Of a stretch of DNA of 64,000 nt, positions 42,651 through 52,950 are shown piece by piece. A program made the position numbers and the translations under genes. The stretch spans positions 16,137-80,136 of the forward strand of contig CAOKNO010000003.1 in the NCBI GenBank assembly GCA_948470065.1, in the 5' to 3' direction. This stretch comes from an uncultured Eubacterium sp. GTDB lineage: Bacteria; Bacillota; Clostridia; Lachnospirales; Lachnospiraceae. Position 1 is the first letter of the stretch; the number at the start of each line of letters is the position of its first letter. The notes under the pieces are model-generated. The model did not search any database. It was given only the letters and a program-made list of their open reading frames with translations, and was not told the DNA's origin.

Positions 42651-44524
42651 TTACATCCCTCCTCTTCTTTATGGAAAAAACCATAGACGGCTCTTGCTGC
42701 ACGCTCGTTCATCGAAGGCGCCGACGCCAGCGTTTGAATATCCGCCGCCCGGATTGCGTCTAAGGAAAGGAACTGTTTCATCAACGCTTTGCGCCTTTTG
42801 GCCCCAATCCCAGGGATATCGTCCAAAATGGAATGCACTTGCTCCTTCCCCCGCAGGGAACGGTGGTATTCAATCGCAAACCGATGGGCTTCATCCTGGA
42901 TCCTGGTAATCAATTGGAATCCCTCGCCATGCCGATCGATCGGAAGCTCCTGGTTCTGGTAATACAGCCCGCGGGTACGGTGGTTATCATCCTTTACCAT
43001 GCCGCAGACTGGGATTTGAAGGCTTAACTCTTCTAGTACCTTAAGCGCCACATTGACCTGGCCCTTCCCACCGTCCATCATAATCAGATCCGGGAAACGG
43101 GTAAAGCTTCCATAATCATTGCCCAGGCCTTGTTCCTTGCGTTCCTCCCTTTCCTGCAAGCCATGGGAAAACCTCCGGGACAGCACTTCATACATGGATC
43201 CGTAATCATCTGGCCCTGCCACAGTGCGCAGCTTAAATTTCCGGTAATCGCTGCGTTTTGGCTTCCCCTTCTCATAGACTACCATAGATCCTACGGTTTC
43301 AAAACCACTGATATTTGAAATATCATAGGCTTCCACACGCCGCAAGCCCTCCAGCCCCAGAAGCTTTCCAATTTCCCGCAGGGCGCCAATCGTCCTTCCT
43401 TCCTCACGTTTGATTTTTTCCTTATCCTGGGACAATACCATAGCGGCATTCTGCGCTGCAAGCTCCACCAGCTTCTCCTTCGTCCCTTTCTTCGGGACAC
43501 GGAGATAGACCTTCTGCCCACGCTTCTGGCTTAGCCATTCCGCTATGACCTCTGATTCTTCAATCTCTTCCTGGAGCATCAGTTCCTTTGGGATAAAAGG
43601 CGTCCCAGCATAGAACTGCTTTAGGAATGTAGCCAATACCTGCGGCTTGCTGGCTTCGCTTCCAATATCCACATGGAAATGATCCCGCCCAATCAGCTTC
43701 CCGTTCCGCACAAAAAACACCTGGACTACAGCGTCTTCCTGATCAGAGGCCATTGCAATAATGTCCTTATCTTCCCCATCCGAACTGGAAATCTTCTGTT
43801 TCTGCGCAATCTGACGGACTGCCTTCAACAAATCCCGGTACTCCATCGCCTTCTCATACGCCATTGCTTCCGACGCTTCCTGCATCTTGCGCCCTAGCTC
43901 CTGTATGACTGGCTGGAAATTCCCATTCAGGAAGCTGATTGCCTGCTGGATCCTCTCCTGGTATTCTTCTTTCCCAATCTTGCCCTGGCAGGGAGCCATA
44001 CATTGGCGGATATGGTAATTTAAGCATGGCCGTTCCTTTCCGATATCCTTCGGCAAAGAACGGCTGCATGTCCGCAGGGAATACAGCCGCTGGATCAGAT
44101 CCACCGTCTCCTTGACTGCCCCCGCGCTGGTGTATGGGCCAAAATACCGCGACTTATCCTTCTTCATCTGATGGGAAAACATCACCCTTGGGAATTCCTC
44201 TCCCACCGTCACTTTGATATATGGATAAGATTTATCATCCCGAAGCATCGTATTGTACTTCGGCCGATGCTCCTTGATTAAATTGCATTCCAGGATTAAG
44301 GCTTCTAGTTCAGAATCTGTAATGATATATTCAAAGCGTTCTATCTGACGGACCATCTGCTCTTTTTTCAGCCCTTCGTTGTGGCTTGGCCGGAAATACT
44401 GGCGCACCCGGTTCCGCAGGCTGATTGCCTTGCCAATATAGATAATCGTATCTTTTGCGTCGTGCATCAAATATACGCCTGGTTTCTGGGGAAGCTTCTT
44501 CAATTCCTCTTGGATATCAAACAT
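42647..44524 (-). CDS. uvrC: Excinuclease ABC subunit C
   Basis: About 625 residues. GIY-YIG nuclease domain at the N terminus ([19 protein letters not shown]), UvrB-binding UVR motif ([24 protein letters not shown]), C-terminal RNase H-like nuclease ([20 protein letters not shown]) and a helix-hairpin-helix pair ([16 protein letters not shown]). It makes both incisions in nucleotide excision repair. The start at 44524 has AAGGAG upstream and overlaps the ftsH stop by 8 nt; the frame extends upstream only as an ftsH shadow. Confidence 0.95.
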   Translation of the reverse strand: MFDIQEELKKLPQKPGVYLMHDAKDTIIYIGKAISLRNRVRQYFRPSHNEGLKKEQMVRQIERFEYIITDSELEALILECNLIKEHRPKYNTMLRDDKSYPYIKVTVGEEFPRVMFSHQMKKDKSRYFGPYTSAGAVKETVDLIQRLYSLRTCSRSLPKDIGKERPCLNYHIRQCMAPCQGKIGKEEYQERIQQAISFLNGNFQPVIQELGRKMQEASEAMAYEKAMEYRDLLKAVRQIAQKQKISSSDGEDKDIIAMASDQEDAVVQVFFVRNGKLIGRDHFHVDIGSEASKPQVLATFLKQFYAGTPFIPKELMLQEEIEESEVIAEWLSQKRGQKVYLRVPKKGTKEKLVELAAQNAAMVLSQDKEKIKREEGRTIGALREIGKLLGLEGLRRVEAYDISNISGFETVGSMVVYEKGKPKRSDYRKFKLRTVAGPDDYGSMYEVLSRRFSHGLQEREERKEQGLGNDYGSFTRFPDLIMMDGGKGQVNVALKVLEELSLQIPVCGMVKDDNHRTRGLYYQNQELPIDRHGEGFQLITRIQDEAHRFAIEYHRSLRGKEQVHSILDDIPGIGAKRRKALMKQFLSLDAIRAADIQTLASAPSMNERAARAVYGFFHKEEEGCK

Positions 44525-46967
44525 GCTCCTCTCCTTCTTGCAATTCCTCTTGCAGGAGTTCTCCCCATACCTTCGGGGTACGGACCTCGGTGCTGCCTTC
44601 GCCTTCCATCTTATACTTCGCAGGCTGCCCGCCTGGCACGTCGGGCTCATTCGGCAGGCTGCTGTCTGCTTTACGCTTGCCTTTCCTAGACGCAATGCCC
44701 TTGCGGATATCCTCCCATGCCTTCGGGGTTTCCCCTTCCAACAAGATATTCCCAGCGCCTTTATAATAATCGTCCGCTTCCACTGCTTTCTGCTCTCCGG
44801 GATTCACAGGCAACGGCTTCTCACCCTCCTGCTGCGCTAGCATATACGGGGGCAGGGGGGCGTCATTCATTCCAAACTGGCTTCCCGGATTCTGTTTCGG
44901 GTTCGGGGCTTGGTTCCGCCCATAGCCCATTCCTGGCTGGGGGGCGCCTGGATTGGGCGTCCCTCTTCTGGCCGGAGGGATATTCCCTTGCATTGGCTGT
45001 CCAAAATTCCAGCCCTGGTTGTTCCCAGGGTGGTTCCCCTCCGCCTTAAACTCCTCAGCCGCCCGCTCAGCTACTGTCTTTTCCTCCGGTTCCGGTATAC
45101 CCTTTAGCTTGCGGAAAATACGCATAAATTCTTTCCCGGTAATTGTTTCATTTTTATACAAGTAATGGGCAATTTCATCTAAAATGCTTCTGTTTTCCTG
45201 AAGAAGGCGAACTGCCTCATCGTAACTCTCTTTTAAAATACGCATTACTTCCTGGTCGATCTGGGCAGCCGTTTCTTCACCGCAGTTCAGGCTTGCCCTG
45301 CCGTCTAGGTACTGGTTCTCTACCGTGGCAAGGCCCATCAGGCCAAACTTCTCAGACATCCCATACTGGGTCACCATCGCCCGTGCAATCTTCGTTGCCT
45401 GTTCAATATCGTTCGAAGCCCCCGTTGTAATGGAATCAAACACAATTTCCTCCGCTGCACGGCCTCCCATATAAGTAATAAGGTGCGCAAGAAGCTCGCT
45501 TTTCGTCATCAGGAATTTCTCTTCCTCCGGCACCTGCATGGTATACCCAAGCGCCCCCTTTGTCCTAGGCACAATCGTAATCTTCTGCACTGGCTCCGCA
45601 TCCTTTTGAAGCGCCGTCACCAATGCATGGCCAACCTCATGGTACGCCACCATCTTCTTTTCCTTCGGCCCCATAATGCGGTCCTTTTTCTCTTTCCCAG
45701 CAATGACGACCTCCACAGACTCAAAGAGATCTCCTTGGTTCACATACTTCCTCCCCTGCTTCACGGCGTTGATCGCAGCTTCATTGATCATATTGGCTAG
45801 ATCCGAGCCAACCGCACCGGAAGTCGCCAGCGCAATCGCATCCAGATCCACGGTTTCATCCATCAGTACATTCTTCGCATGTACCTTAAGCGTTTCTACC
45901 CGTCCCTTTAAATCCGGCTTATCTACGATAATCCTCCGGTCAAAACGCCCTGGGCGCAGCAACGCCTTATCCAGGACTTCCGGCCGGTTCGTAGCCGCAA
46001 GGATCAAAAGACCTTTCGAAGTATCAAACCCATCCATTTCCGCCAAAAGCTGGTTCAGCGTCTGTTCCCGCTCGTCATTCCCGCCATATCGGTTGTCACG
46101 GCTCTTACCGATCGCATCAATCTCGTCAATAAAGATAATACAAGGCGCCTGCTTCTGCGCCTCCTTGAACAAATCCCGGACACGCGACGCGCCTACGCCG
46201 ACAAACATTTCGACGAAATCCGATCCTGCCAGTGAGAAAAACGGCACGTTTGCCTCCCCGGCAACCGCTTTCGCCAAAAGCGTCTTCCCTGTCCCGGGCG
46301 GTCCCACCAGCAACGCGCCCTTGGGCAGCTTCGCCCCAATATCGGTATACCGCTTGGGATTGTGCAGGAAATCCACGACCTCCTGCAAAGATTCCTTCGC
46401 TTCATCCTGCCCCGCCACATCTTTAAACGTAACCCCGGTAGACTTCTCCACATAGACCTTGGCCGTAGTCTTGCCTACGCCCATCATGCCCCCGCCGCCC
46501 ATCTTGCGGAAAATAAAGAAATAAAGCAGCACCCATACGAGGACTAACGGTAAGGCATAGCTTACGATATTCCACAAAATTGCAGTCGATATGTCTTCCA
46601 CTGTCCCGCCGAACTTCACATTATGCTCGCGCAGAAGCGGAATCAATTCTTCATCCCGCAGTTCCGCCGTATAATAACGGATCCGGTACAAGGTATCGCC
46701 GGCCTTAGGCAAAATCTCAATCCGGCTGGAAGTAAAGACCACCTCTTCTACCTTATCTTCCTCTACCATCTTTATAAATTCCGAATAAGAAATCTCTTTA
46801 TTCGTAGCGTCCTTGGCGCAGCTATTCAAAAGGCTGGTTAAAAACAATACCACCAGAGCCGCCAGGATAAACGCCATAACTGTCATTCCATTCCTGTTAT
46901 TGCCGCTGTTCCCATTGTTGTTATTGCCATTATTGTTGTTATTATTGCCATTTCCTCTGTTATCCAT
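44517..46967 (-). CDS. ftsH: ATP-dependent zinc metalloprotease FtsH
   Basis: 816 residues against the usual 610-700. Two membrane segments (about 28-50 and 115-135) flank a short outside domain. AAA+ ATPase with [13 protein letters not shown] (Walker A), FIDEIDAIG (Walker B), second region of homology [18 protein letters not shown], and zinc site HEVGH. It degrades membrane and regulatory proteins. Two oddities: an Asn/Gly-rich N terminus (residues 3-27), and a 190-residue C-terminal extension rich in Pro, Asn, Gly and Gln with two related short motifs, [12 protein letters not shown] and [13 protein letters not shown]. Confidence 0.96.
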   Translation of the reverse strand: MDNRGNGNNNNNNGNNNNGNSGNNRNGMTVMAFILAALVVLFLTSLLNSCAKDATNKEISYSEFIKMVEEDKVEEVVFTSSRIEILPKAGDTLYRIRYYTAELRDEELIPLLREHNVKFGGTVEDISTAILWNIVSYALPLVLVWVLLYFFIFRKMGGGGMMGVGKTTAKVYVEKSTGVTFKDVAGQDEAKESLQEVVDFLHNPKRYTDIGAKLPKGALLVGPPGTGKTLLAKAVAGEANVPFFSLAGSDFVEMFVGVGASRVRDLFKEAQKQAPCIIFIDEIDAIGKSRDNRYGGNDEREQTLNQLLAEMDGFDTSKGLLILAATNRPEVLDKALLRPGRFDRRIIVDKPDLKGRVETLKVHAKNVLMDETVDLDAIALATSGAVGSDLANMINEAAINAVKQGRKYVNQGDLFESVEVVIAGKEKKDRIMGPKEKKMVAYHEVGHALVTALQKDAEPVQKITIVPRTKGALGYTMQVPEEEKFLMTKSELLAHLITYMGGRAAEEIVFDSITTGASNDIEQATKIARAMVTQYGMSEKFGLMGLATVENQYLDGRASLNCGEETAAQIDQEVMRILKESYDEAVRLLQENRSILDEIAHYLYKNETITGKEFMRIFRKLKGIPEPEEKTVAERAAEEFKAEGNHPGNNQGWNFGQPMQGNIPPARRGTPNPGAPQPGMGYGRNQAPNPKQNPGSQFGMNDAPLPPYMLAQQEGEKPLPVNPGEQKAVEADDYYKGAGNILLEGETPKAWEDIRKGIASRKGKRKADSSLPNEPDVPGGQPAKYKMEGEGSTEVRTPKVWGELLQEELQEGEEHV

Positions 46968-47155
46968 GTATGTCCTCCTGCTTCATACCGCAAGCCGCCT
47001 GGATCCTGCCACAGGCAACGCGTTTGGCCATGTACGCAACCATCTGTTCCGCAACATGGTTTTATTATATGTTTATTCTTAAGGAAAATCAATAACATCT
47101 TCCGAAACTTTTCTGGATAATTCTTAAGTTTTTATAAACTTTACGCAAATAGTTC

Positions 47156-47184
47156 TGGATTTCTCACGGTCCAAGTTGTATAAT
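47156..47184 (+). promoter_or_regulatory. Promoter of pyrG
   Basis: TATAAT (47179-47184) with a poor -35 (TGGATT at 47156-47161) 17 nt upstream. The leader to the pyrG ATG is about 45 nt and has no terminator hairpin, unlike the pyrG leader of Bacillus. Confidence 0.5.
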
Positions 47185-47236
47185 AGACTGGTTATCATAT
47201 GTACGAAAAACCCACTTATTAAAGGAGGATTTACCT

Positions 47237-48856
47237 ATGCCCGTAAAATATGTTTTTGTCACTGGAGGCGTCGTTTCCGGACTTGGCAAAGGGATTACCG
47301 CCGCCTCTTTGGGCCGCCTGCTGAAAGCCCGGGGATATAAGGTCACGATGCAGAAATTCGATCCTTATATCAACATCGACCCAGGCACGATGAACCCCAT
47401 CCAGCACGGAGAAGTATTCGTTACGGATGACGGTGCGGAAACAGACCTGGACCTTGGACATTACGAACGGTTCATTGATGAAAATTTAGGCAAGAACTCC
47501 AACGTAACCACCGGGAAAGTATATTGGTCCGTCTTACAGAAGGAACGCCGGGGCGACTACGGCGGTGGGACCGTCCAGGTAATCCCCCACATCACCAATG
47601 AGATCAAAAGCCGTTTTTACCGGAATTTTACGACGGAAGATACCCATATCGCGATTATCGAAGTCGGCGGGACGGTAGGGGATATGGAAAGCCAGCCATT
47701 TTTGGAGTCCATCCGCCAATTCCAGCATGAAATCGGGCATGAGAATGCCATCATTATCCATGTGACCTTAATCCCCTATATCAACGCCTCTGGGGAGATG
47801 AAGACAAAGCCCACGCAAGCCAGCGTCAAGGAGCTGCAGGGGATGGGGATCCAGCCAGATATCATTGTGTGCCGTTCGGAGCACCCGCTCGATCAAGGGA
47901 TCAAAGACAAGATCGCCCTGTTCTGCAACGTGCCTGACAGCCATGTGCTGCAGAACCTGGATGTGGAATACCTCTATGAAGCGCCTTTGGCTATGGAAAA
48001 AGAGAACCTGGCCCAGGTAGCATGCGAATGCCTACATCTGGAATGCCCCAAGCCCGATCTGACTGATTGGGTGGATATGGTGGACGCGCTCCGCCATCCC
48101 AACAAGGAAGTGGAAATCGCACTGGTGGGCAAATATATCTCCCTCCATGACGCTTATATTTCCGTTGTGGAAGCGCTGAAGCACGGCGGGATTGCAGAAC
48201 GCGCCACGGTCAATATCAAATGGGTGGATTCCGAATTGCTTAATGAAGAGAACGCAGAAGAAATCTTAGGCAATGTGCAAGGGATCCTGGTTCCTGGCGG
48301 CTTTGGCGATCGAGGCGTTGACGGTAAGATCGTCGCCTGCCAATATGCACGGGAACACAACATCCCATTTTTGGGGCTTTGCCTTGGGATGCAGCTTGCC
48401 ATTGTAGAGTATGCACGCCATGTCTGCGGGCTGCGCGGGGCGCACAGCATTGAATTAAACCCCAATACCCCGCATTCCGTTATCGCGCTTATGCCAGACC
48501 AGAACGATGTAGAAGATATCGGCGGCACGCTGCGCCTTGGCTCCTATCCCTGTATCCTGGACAAGGCCTCGAAGGCTTACCAGGTGTACGGCACAGATAC
48601 CATACACGAACGCCACCGCCATCGGTACGAGGTGAACAACGATTACCGTTCCATCTTATCAGAACATGGGATGAAGCTCTGCGGGATGTCGCCAGACGGA
48701 AGGATTGTGGAAATGGTGGAAATCCAGGAACACCCCTGGTTTATCGCAACCCAGGCGCATCCAGAACTGAAGTCCAGACCGAACCGTCCGCACCCACTGT
48801 TCAAAGGGTTTGTAGAAGCCGCTCTAAAATCGGGGAAACGCACCGTCGCATCATAA
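47237..48856 (+). CDS. pyrG: CTP synthase
   Basis: 539 residues. The N-terminal synthetase domain begins [24 protein letters not shown] and contains [15 protein letters not shown]; the C-terminal glutaminase domain has the nucleophile Cys in FLGLCLGMQ and the His-Glu pair in [11 protein letters not shown] (ATQAHPE). It aminates UTP to CTP with glutamine. AAAGGAGG precedes the start. Divergent from ftsH. Confidence 0.97.
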   Translation: MPVKYVFVTGGVVSGLGKGITAASLGRLLKARGYKVTMQKFDPYINIDPGTMNPIQHGEVFVTDDGAETDLDLGHYERFIDENLGKNSNVTTGKVYWSVLQKERRGDYGGGTVQVIPHITNEIKSRFYRNFTTEDTHIAIIEVGGTVGDMESQPFLESIRQFQHEIGHENAIIIHVTLIPYINASGEMKTKPTQASVKELQGMGIQPDIIVCRSEHPLDQGIKDKIALFCNVPDSHVLQNLDVEYLYEAPLAMEKENLAQVACECLHLECPKPDLTDWVDMVDALRHPNKEVEIALVGKYISLHDAYISVVEALKHGGIAERATVNIKWVDSELLNEENAEEILGNVQGILVPGGFGDRGVDGKIVACQYAREHNIPFLGLCLGMQLAIVEYARHVCGLRGAHSIELNPNTPHSVIALMPDQNDVEDIGGTLRLGSYPCILDKASKAYQVYGTDTIHERHRHRYEVNNDYRSILSEHGMKLCGMSPDGRIVEMVEIQEHPWFIATQAHPELKSRPNRPHPLFKGFVEAALKSGKRTVAS

Positions 48857-48870
48857 TGAGGATTCTAGCT

Positions 48871-49413
48871 ATGGATGTAACGAAACTGTCAGACCATTAT
48901 TCTGTAAGAAAATTATCCCCTGCAGACGCAGGGGATATCTATCGTTTGTGTAGTAAAAACAAGATATTCTATCAATTCCACCCTCCCTTTGCCACAAAAG
49001 AGAGTATTCTAGAAGATATGGAAGCCTTGCCGCCGCATAAAGATTACAAGGACAAATACTATGTCGGCTTTTTCAAAGGCCATTCCTTGCTTGCCGTCCT
49101 GGATTTGATCCTGGATTACCCGAAAGAAAAGACCGCGTACATTGGTTTCTTTATGATGGAAGCGGCATTCCAGGGAACAGGCATTGGAAGCGGCATAATC
49201 CATGAATGCGCCGCATACCTACAGGAATTAGGCTATCAGGACATACGGCTTGCAATCGATAAGGGCAACCCGCAAAGCGAAGCCTTTTGGACAAAAAACG
49301 GCTTCCACAAGACCGGGGAAGAGTTCCCAAACGAAACCTCTTCTTATCTTCCTATGGAGAAAGCCTTACCCCTTACTTCCCAATCTTCCACAGGCATTTT
49401 ATCTGTCCGCTAA
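48871..49413 (+). CDS. GNAT family N-acetyltransferase
   Basis: About 180 residues. GNAT fold with the acetyl-CoA loop in MEAAFQGTGIGSGIIHECAAYL (Q/R-x2-G-x-G/A form) and the terminal helix FWTKNGFHKTG. The substrate is unknown. The start at 48871 has a GAGG site; an ATG 15 nt earlier overlaps the pyrG stop but lacks one. The last 41 nt overlap the 3' end of the convergent C39-type peptidase gene. Confidence 0.85.
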   Translation: MDVTKLSDHYSVRKLSPADAGDIYRLCSKNKIFYQFHPPFATKESILEDMEALPPHKDYKDKYYVGFFKGHSLLAVLDLILDYPKEKTAYIGFFMMEAAFQGTGIGSGIIHECAAYLQELGYQDIRLAIDKGNPQSEAFWTKNGFHKTGEEFPNETSSYLPMEKALPLTSQSSTGILSVR

Positions 49414-50236
49414 GCGTATCGTAATCCCATGTTTTTTTGCTGTTTTCTCTGCTGTTCGGGTCATTGACGTAAAACCCATCCTCCCCATATCCACGCAGTA
49501 CGATAAAATGCCCGGTGGTCGTAAAATCCCCTGGACGCATACTGCAAATAATAACGCCGCCTTCGTCTAACGCGCCTTTCATTGCCGTTTCACTCAACGG
49601 AAGCTCGTTGCCAGAGCATCCCAGCCCCGAAGCCCCTTCCGTAAAAAATCCCCAGCTTGTCCCTACATCGGTACAGTATCCTTGCGAAAACGCGTATTCC
49701 GCCATCTTACGTGGGTTCATAGACGTGTCGCCTGTCAGATAGAGATATGCCATCGTCATACAGGTAGGCCCGCATCCCGCTACGGCTACCATATCGTCCC
49801 CATAGCTGTCATACCCCCAACGCGGATCCCATTGCATCAGAAGCGGCGCTTGCCCCGGCGTATATTCCCCGCTTAAATCTATTTCTTTCCCCAGGTAAAT
49901 ATCCCGCTCTGGATAGCCCGCGACAAAGGAATACGTTTCTGGATTCTTCTCTAGCATTTCCAACAATTCCTGCGGATACATATCACCTGGCTTCCCTGCC
50001 TCTTCCAGCAAGCGCCTTATCTCCGGCGTCCTGCCATCCCATAGGATATGCGGCTTCCTGGCGGCCGAAAAGAACGCGTACAATGTGAAGATGATTGCTA
50101 AAATTCCTAACCCTTTCCGTATCCTAATACGCCTTCGTATCCTCCGGCGCCTTGCTAACATGTTTGCACTGTATGTCTGCGGACGGCCATACCGTTCCAT
50201 TCCATAACCGTTCCTTGCATATCTCTTCTGTTCCAT
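49373..50236 (-). CDS. C39-like cysteine peptidase, membrane-anchored
   Basis: About 287 residues. An Arg-rich cytoplasmic start (LARRRRIRRRIRIRKG) leads to one membrane segment (about 42-60). The outer domain is of the peptidase C39-like family: QWDPRWGYDSYG, catalytic Cys in AGCGPTCMTMAYLYLTG, His in TGHFIVLRGYG, and VNDPNS. Such proteins occur in cell-wall or toxin processing settings; the substrate is unknown. The start at 50236 has AAAGGAG. The gene end overlaps the acetyltransferase gene antisense by 41 nt. Confidence 0.85.
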   Translation of the reverse strand: MEQKRYARNGYGMERYGRPQTYSANMLARRRRIRRRIRIRKGLGILAIIFTLYAFFSAARKPHILWDGRTPEIRRLLEEAGKPGDMYPQELLEMLEKNPETYSFVAGYPERDIYLGKEIDLSGEYTPGQAPLLMQWDPRWGYDSYGDDMVAVAGCGPTCMTMAYLYLTGDTSMNPRKMAEYAFSQGYCTDVGTSWGFFTEGASGLGCSGNELPLSETAMKGALDEGGVIICSMRPGDFTTTGHFIVLRGYGEDGFYVNDPNSRENSKKTWDYDTLSGQIKCLWKIGK

Positions 50237-50328
50237 ATCGTTTCTCCTTTCCCAATGGCAATCCAACATCTGCCTGCAGCCTCTTAGGCATTCCCGGCTG
50301 CTGTTTTTTCTTGCCTATAGTAGAACAA

Positions 50329-50351
50329 AGAATCTCGCGTTGCGAGATTCT
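50329..50351. repeat. Perfect 10-bp hairpin
   Basis: AGAATCTCGC and GCGAGATTCT around a 3-nt loop, between the HAD and C39-type genes. No T-run follows on either strand. Confidence 0.7.
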
Positions 50352-50417
50352 CCGCGCGCGAGCGGTCTGCAAAGCAGTAATTTCCCTACCGCAAGCTGCG
50401 CATCCTCCCAGAGGGTT

Positions 50418-50450
50418 TTATTCTATAGGAAGCACTTTCCTATAGAATAA
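50418..50450. repeat. Perfect 14-bp hairpin
   Basis: TTATTCTATAGGAA and TTCCTATAGAATAA around a 5-nt loop, about 45 nt past the HAD gene stop. A-rich rather than T-rich sequence follows on the minus strand, so it is not a standard terminator. Confidence 0.7.
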
Positions 50451-50493
50451 CAAAAAGAGAAAATGGGTTCTCGCGTTTTTTCTCGCAAATTTT

Positions 50494-51147
50494 TTAAGAT
50501 TTTATGAAGTTACGGATTTCTTCTAGATCCCGGAATATCCCCACGTTCGGATACTGCCCCAACAGCCCGCGGCTTGTCGTGCCAGTCGTCACCCCTGCAA
50601 AATCCACGCCGGACGCTTTTGCCGTCTTAGCGTCTACGACGCTGTCCCCGACATACAATACCCGCCCGGCCTCTAGCTTCCAGGCAGCAAGCGCCAAAAA
50701 GACGCCTTCCGGATCCGGCTTCATAGACGCGACGTCCTCCCCGCCTACAATGACGTCGAAATAACCTTCTGCCTGGCATTTTTCAAGGATTGCATCGATC
50801 CGGTAATGGAATTTTGTCGTGACAATCCCAAGCAAAAGCCCTTTGCCCTTCAGTTCCTCTAACATCTGTATTACGCCAGGATACAGGCTTGTATTTTTTA
50901 CCATCACCTGATCGGCCTTTTCTTTAAAGCTACGGTCAAAGATCTGTGCATGTTCCTTGGAAGCGTCCCCAGTCAGCGCATGGTAAGTCTCCGCCAAAGA
51001 TAGACCTATCGTCTTACATACGTCCTCCCTTGGCGCAGGCGCATACCCCAACGCTTCTAGCCCATAATTTGCGCTTTCTACAATCCCTTCGGTAGAATCC
51101 CCCAAGGTATAATCAAAATCAAAGATAACTGCCTGATACTTCATCAT
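50494..51147 (-). CDS. HAD family phosphatase (phosphoglycolate phosphatase-like)
   Basis: 217 residues. HAD motifs: DFDYTLGDS (motif I, nucleophile Asp), VTTKF (motif II Thr), K in MKPDPEG, and GDSVVDAKTAKASG (motif IV). A cap of about 70 residues follows motif I. Resembles Gph/PpaX-type phosphatases; substrate unknown. It overlaps the histidine kinase gene by 4 nt and is the last gene of the hydF-containing run. Confidence 0.9.
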   Translation of the reverse strand: MMKYQAVIFDFDYTLGDSTEGIVESANYGLEALGYAPAPREDVCKTIGLSLAETYHALTGDASKEHAQIFDRSFKEKADQVMVKNTSLYPGVIQMLEELKGKGLLLGIVTTKFHYRIDAILEKCQAEGYFDVIVGGEDVASMKPDPEGVFLALAAWKLEAGRVLYVGDSVVDAKTAKASGVDFAGVTTGTTSRGLLGQYPNVGIFRDLEEIRNFIKS

Positions 51148-52262
51148 TTGTCCCTCCTATCCTTCCCATCCATAGGAAGTTCTACCGTAAACACCGTCTT
51201 CCCCTCCTGGCTCTCTGCATAAATACAGCCATGGTGCAGGCGTACAATCTCTTTTGCAATCGCAAGCCCAAGGCCTGCGCCGCCCGTCTTGCTCTGCCTT
51301 GCGCTATCCAACCGGTAGAACTGTTCAAACACCCGCGCCAGCTTCTCCTTTGGGATCGTCGCCCCTGTGTTTTCCACCTGTACCACAGCATAATTCCCTT
51401 CCCGGATCTGCGCACGGACAGAAATCTTGCCGCCCTCCGTGCTATACAGCACGGCGTTTCTCAGCAGGTTGTCAAATACCCGCTGCAGCTTATCTGGATC
51501 GCAAGCCAGCAGAATATCGTCCGATCCGGTATCTAACCCGCAGGTTAGCTGTTTTTCCCGGAACATCGGCTGAAATTCGAATATCATCTGTTCTAGCATC
51601 ATCTTCAAGGAAATGTCGGACGTCTCCAATTCCAAATGCGTTAAGTTAAACCGGGTGATTTCAAAAAATTCGTTGATCAGATCTTCTAGACGCTCCGCCT
51701 TCGCTAAGGAAATCGCCAGGTATCTCTCCTGTAACTCTGGCGGCAATACCATGCGCTCTTCCTTTAACAGCGTAAGGTAGCCAATCACAGAGGTCAAGGG
51801 CGTCTTTAAATCGTGCGCAAGGTATACCACCAAATCGCTTTTCCGCTGCTCTGCTTCCTTCGCCAGCCGCTCATTGGTACGGATTTTCTCACGGATCCCA
51901 TTCATATGCTGCTCTACCTCCCGCAGCTCGTAGGGAAGTTCGATGGGGCACCCTTCCTCTGGCAGCATCTCCATGGCGTCCATAACCTCCTGGAAATAAC
52001 CCAGAAGCCTGATCCAGTAGAAGATCCCCATTCCCGCCAGAGCCAGCGAAAACATACAGAACACGAATATCCCCTGATTCTCTGAAATCCAGTGAATCAG
52101 CGGATAGACGCCTTCCGTCCCATACCAGGTATATGCCCCCAGAATTGTTTTCCCAAGCAGCAAGCCAAGGATCAGCACAGCCATACATCCCATGCCAGCC
52201 AAAAGCATCTTACGGAAGAAACGGCGCAGGATGACTGCCTGGATATGTTTCTTATTTCTCAA
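51144..52262 (-). CDS. Sensor histidine kinase (VanS-like)
   Basis: About 372 residues. Two membrane segments (about 15-40 and 60-85 in this form) enclose a short outside loop; a linker leads to the dimerisation helix with the phosphorylated His in AHDLKTPLTSVIGYL and an ATPase domain (NLLRNAVLYS, GGAGLGLAIAKEIVRLHHG). The start is uncertain: a TTG at 52262 overlaps the response regulator end by 11 nt and matches the N-terminal Lys/His-rich stretch; the frame is open to 52343. Pairs with the upstream response regulator. Confidence 0.88.
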   Translation of the reverse strand: MRNKKHIQAVILRRFFRKMLLAGMGCMAVLILGLLLGKTILGAYTWYGTEGVYPLIHWISENQGIFVFCMFSLALAGMGIFYWIRLLGYFQEVMDAMEMLPEEGCPIELPYELREVEQHMNGIREKIRTNERLAKEAEQRKSDLVVYLAHDLKTPLTSVIGYLTLLKEERMVLPPELQERYLAISLAKAERLEDLINEFFEITRFNLTHLELETSDISLKMMLEQMIFEFQPMFREKQLTCGLDTGSDDILLACDPDKLQRVFDNLLRNAVLYSTEGGKISVRAQIREGNYAVVQVENTGATIPKEKLARVFEQFYRLDSARQSKTGGAGLGLAIAKEIVRLHHGCIYAESQEGKTVFTVELPMDGKDRRDK

Positions 52263-52950
52263 TGGTATAACCGACCCCCCAAACTGTTTTGATAAACTTC
52301 TGGTTCTTATAAGAATCCTGCATTTTCTCACGGATCCTTCCAATATGCGCCATTACCGTATTGTTGTGGTCAAGATATGCTTCCTTCCAAATTGCCTCAA
52401 ATAACTGCTCGGAGGATACAACCTCCCCTTGGTGGCTGCAAAGATACCATAGGATGGCAAATTCAAGCGGCGTCAAATCCAGCGGCTTGCCATACAGCGA
52501 GCATTGATGGGTATGCGCATTGATTGTAAGCCCACGGATTTCCAGTTCTTCTGCTTCTTCCGCATTTTCTGCTTTTTCATTGTAACGGTAATACCTGCGA
52601 AGCTGCGACTTTACCCGGGCAACGACCTCTAAGGGATTGAACGGCTTCGTCATATAGTCATCCGCCCCCAGCAGCAGGCCGTTTATTTTGTCCACATCCT
52701 CTACCCGGGCGGTCAGCATAATAACCGGGAAATAATGGCGCTTACGGATCCACTGGCAGAGCCAAAATCCATCCATATCGGGCAGCATAATATCCAAAAG
52801 GGCAAGGTCTACCCCTCCCTGCTGTACGCATTCCATAGCTTTTGCCCCTTGGCAGCATTTGGATACCTGGTATCCTTCGTTCGCCAGGTAAAGCTCCAAC
52901 AGATCCGCCACTTCGATCTCGTCTTCTACAACCAAAATATGCGCCTTCAT
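52252..52950 (-). CDS. OmpR-family response regulator (VanR-like)
   Basis: 232 residues. Receiver domain with D10/E11, phosphoacceptor D53 (LLDIMLP) and K102 (MTKPF), then a winged-helix DNA-binding domain ending in TVWGVGYTIEK. Cognate kinase gene follows directly. The ATG overlaps the hydF stop by 4 nt, an unusual link between hydrogenase maturation and a two-component system. Confidence 0.94.
   Translation of the reverse strand: MKAHILVVEDEIEVADLLELYLANEGYQVSKCCQGAKAMECVQQGGVDLALLDIMLPDMDGFWLCQWIRKRHYFPVIMLTARVEDVDKINGLLLGADDYMTKPFNPLEVVARVKSQLRRYYRYNEKAENAEEAEELEIRGLTINAHTHQCSLYGKPLDLTPLEFAILWYLCSHQGEVVSSEQLFEAIWKEAYLDHNNTVMAHIGRIREKMQDSYKNQKFIKTVWGVGYTIEK

Noticed and set aside
45676..46455. 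259-codon plus-strand frame opposite ftsH
   Set aside because: A Ser-rich shadow of a strongly conserved AAA+ gene, with no start signal.
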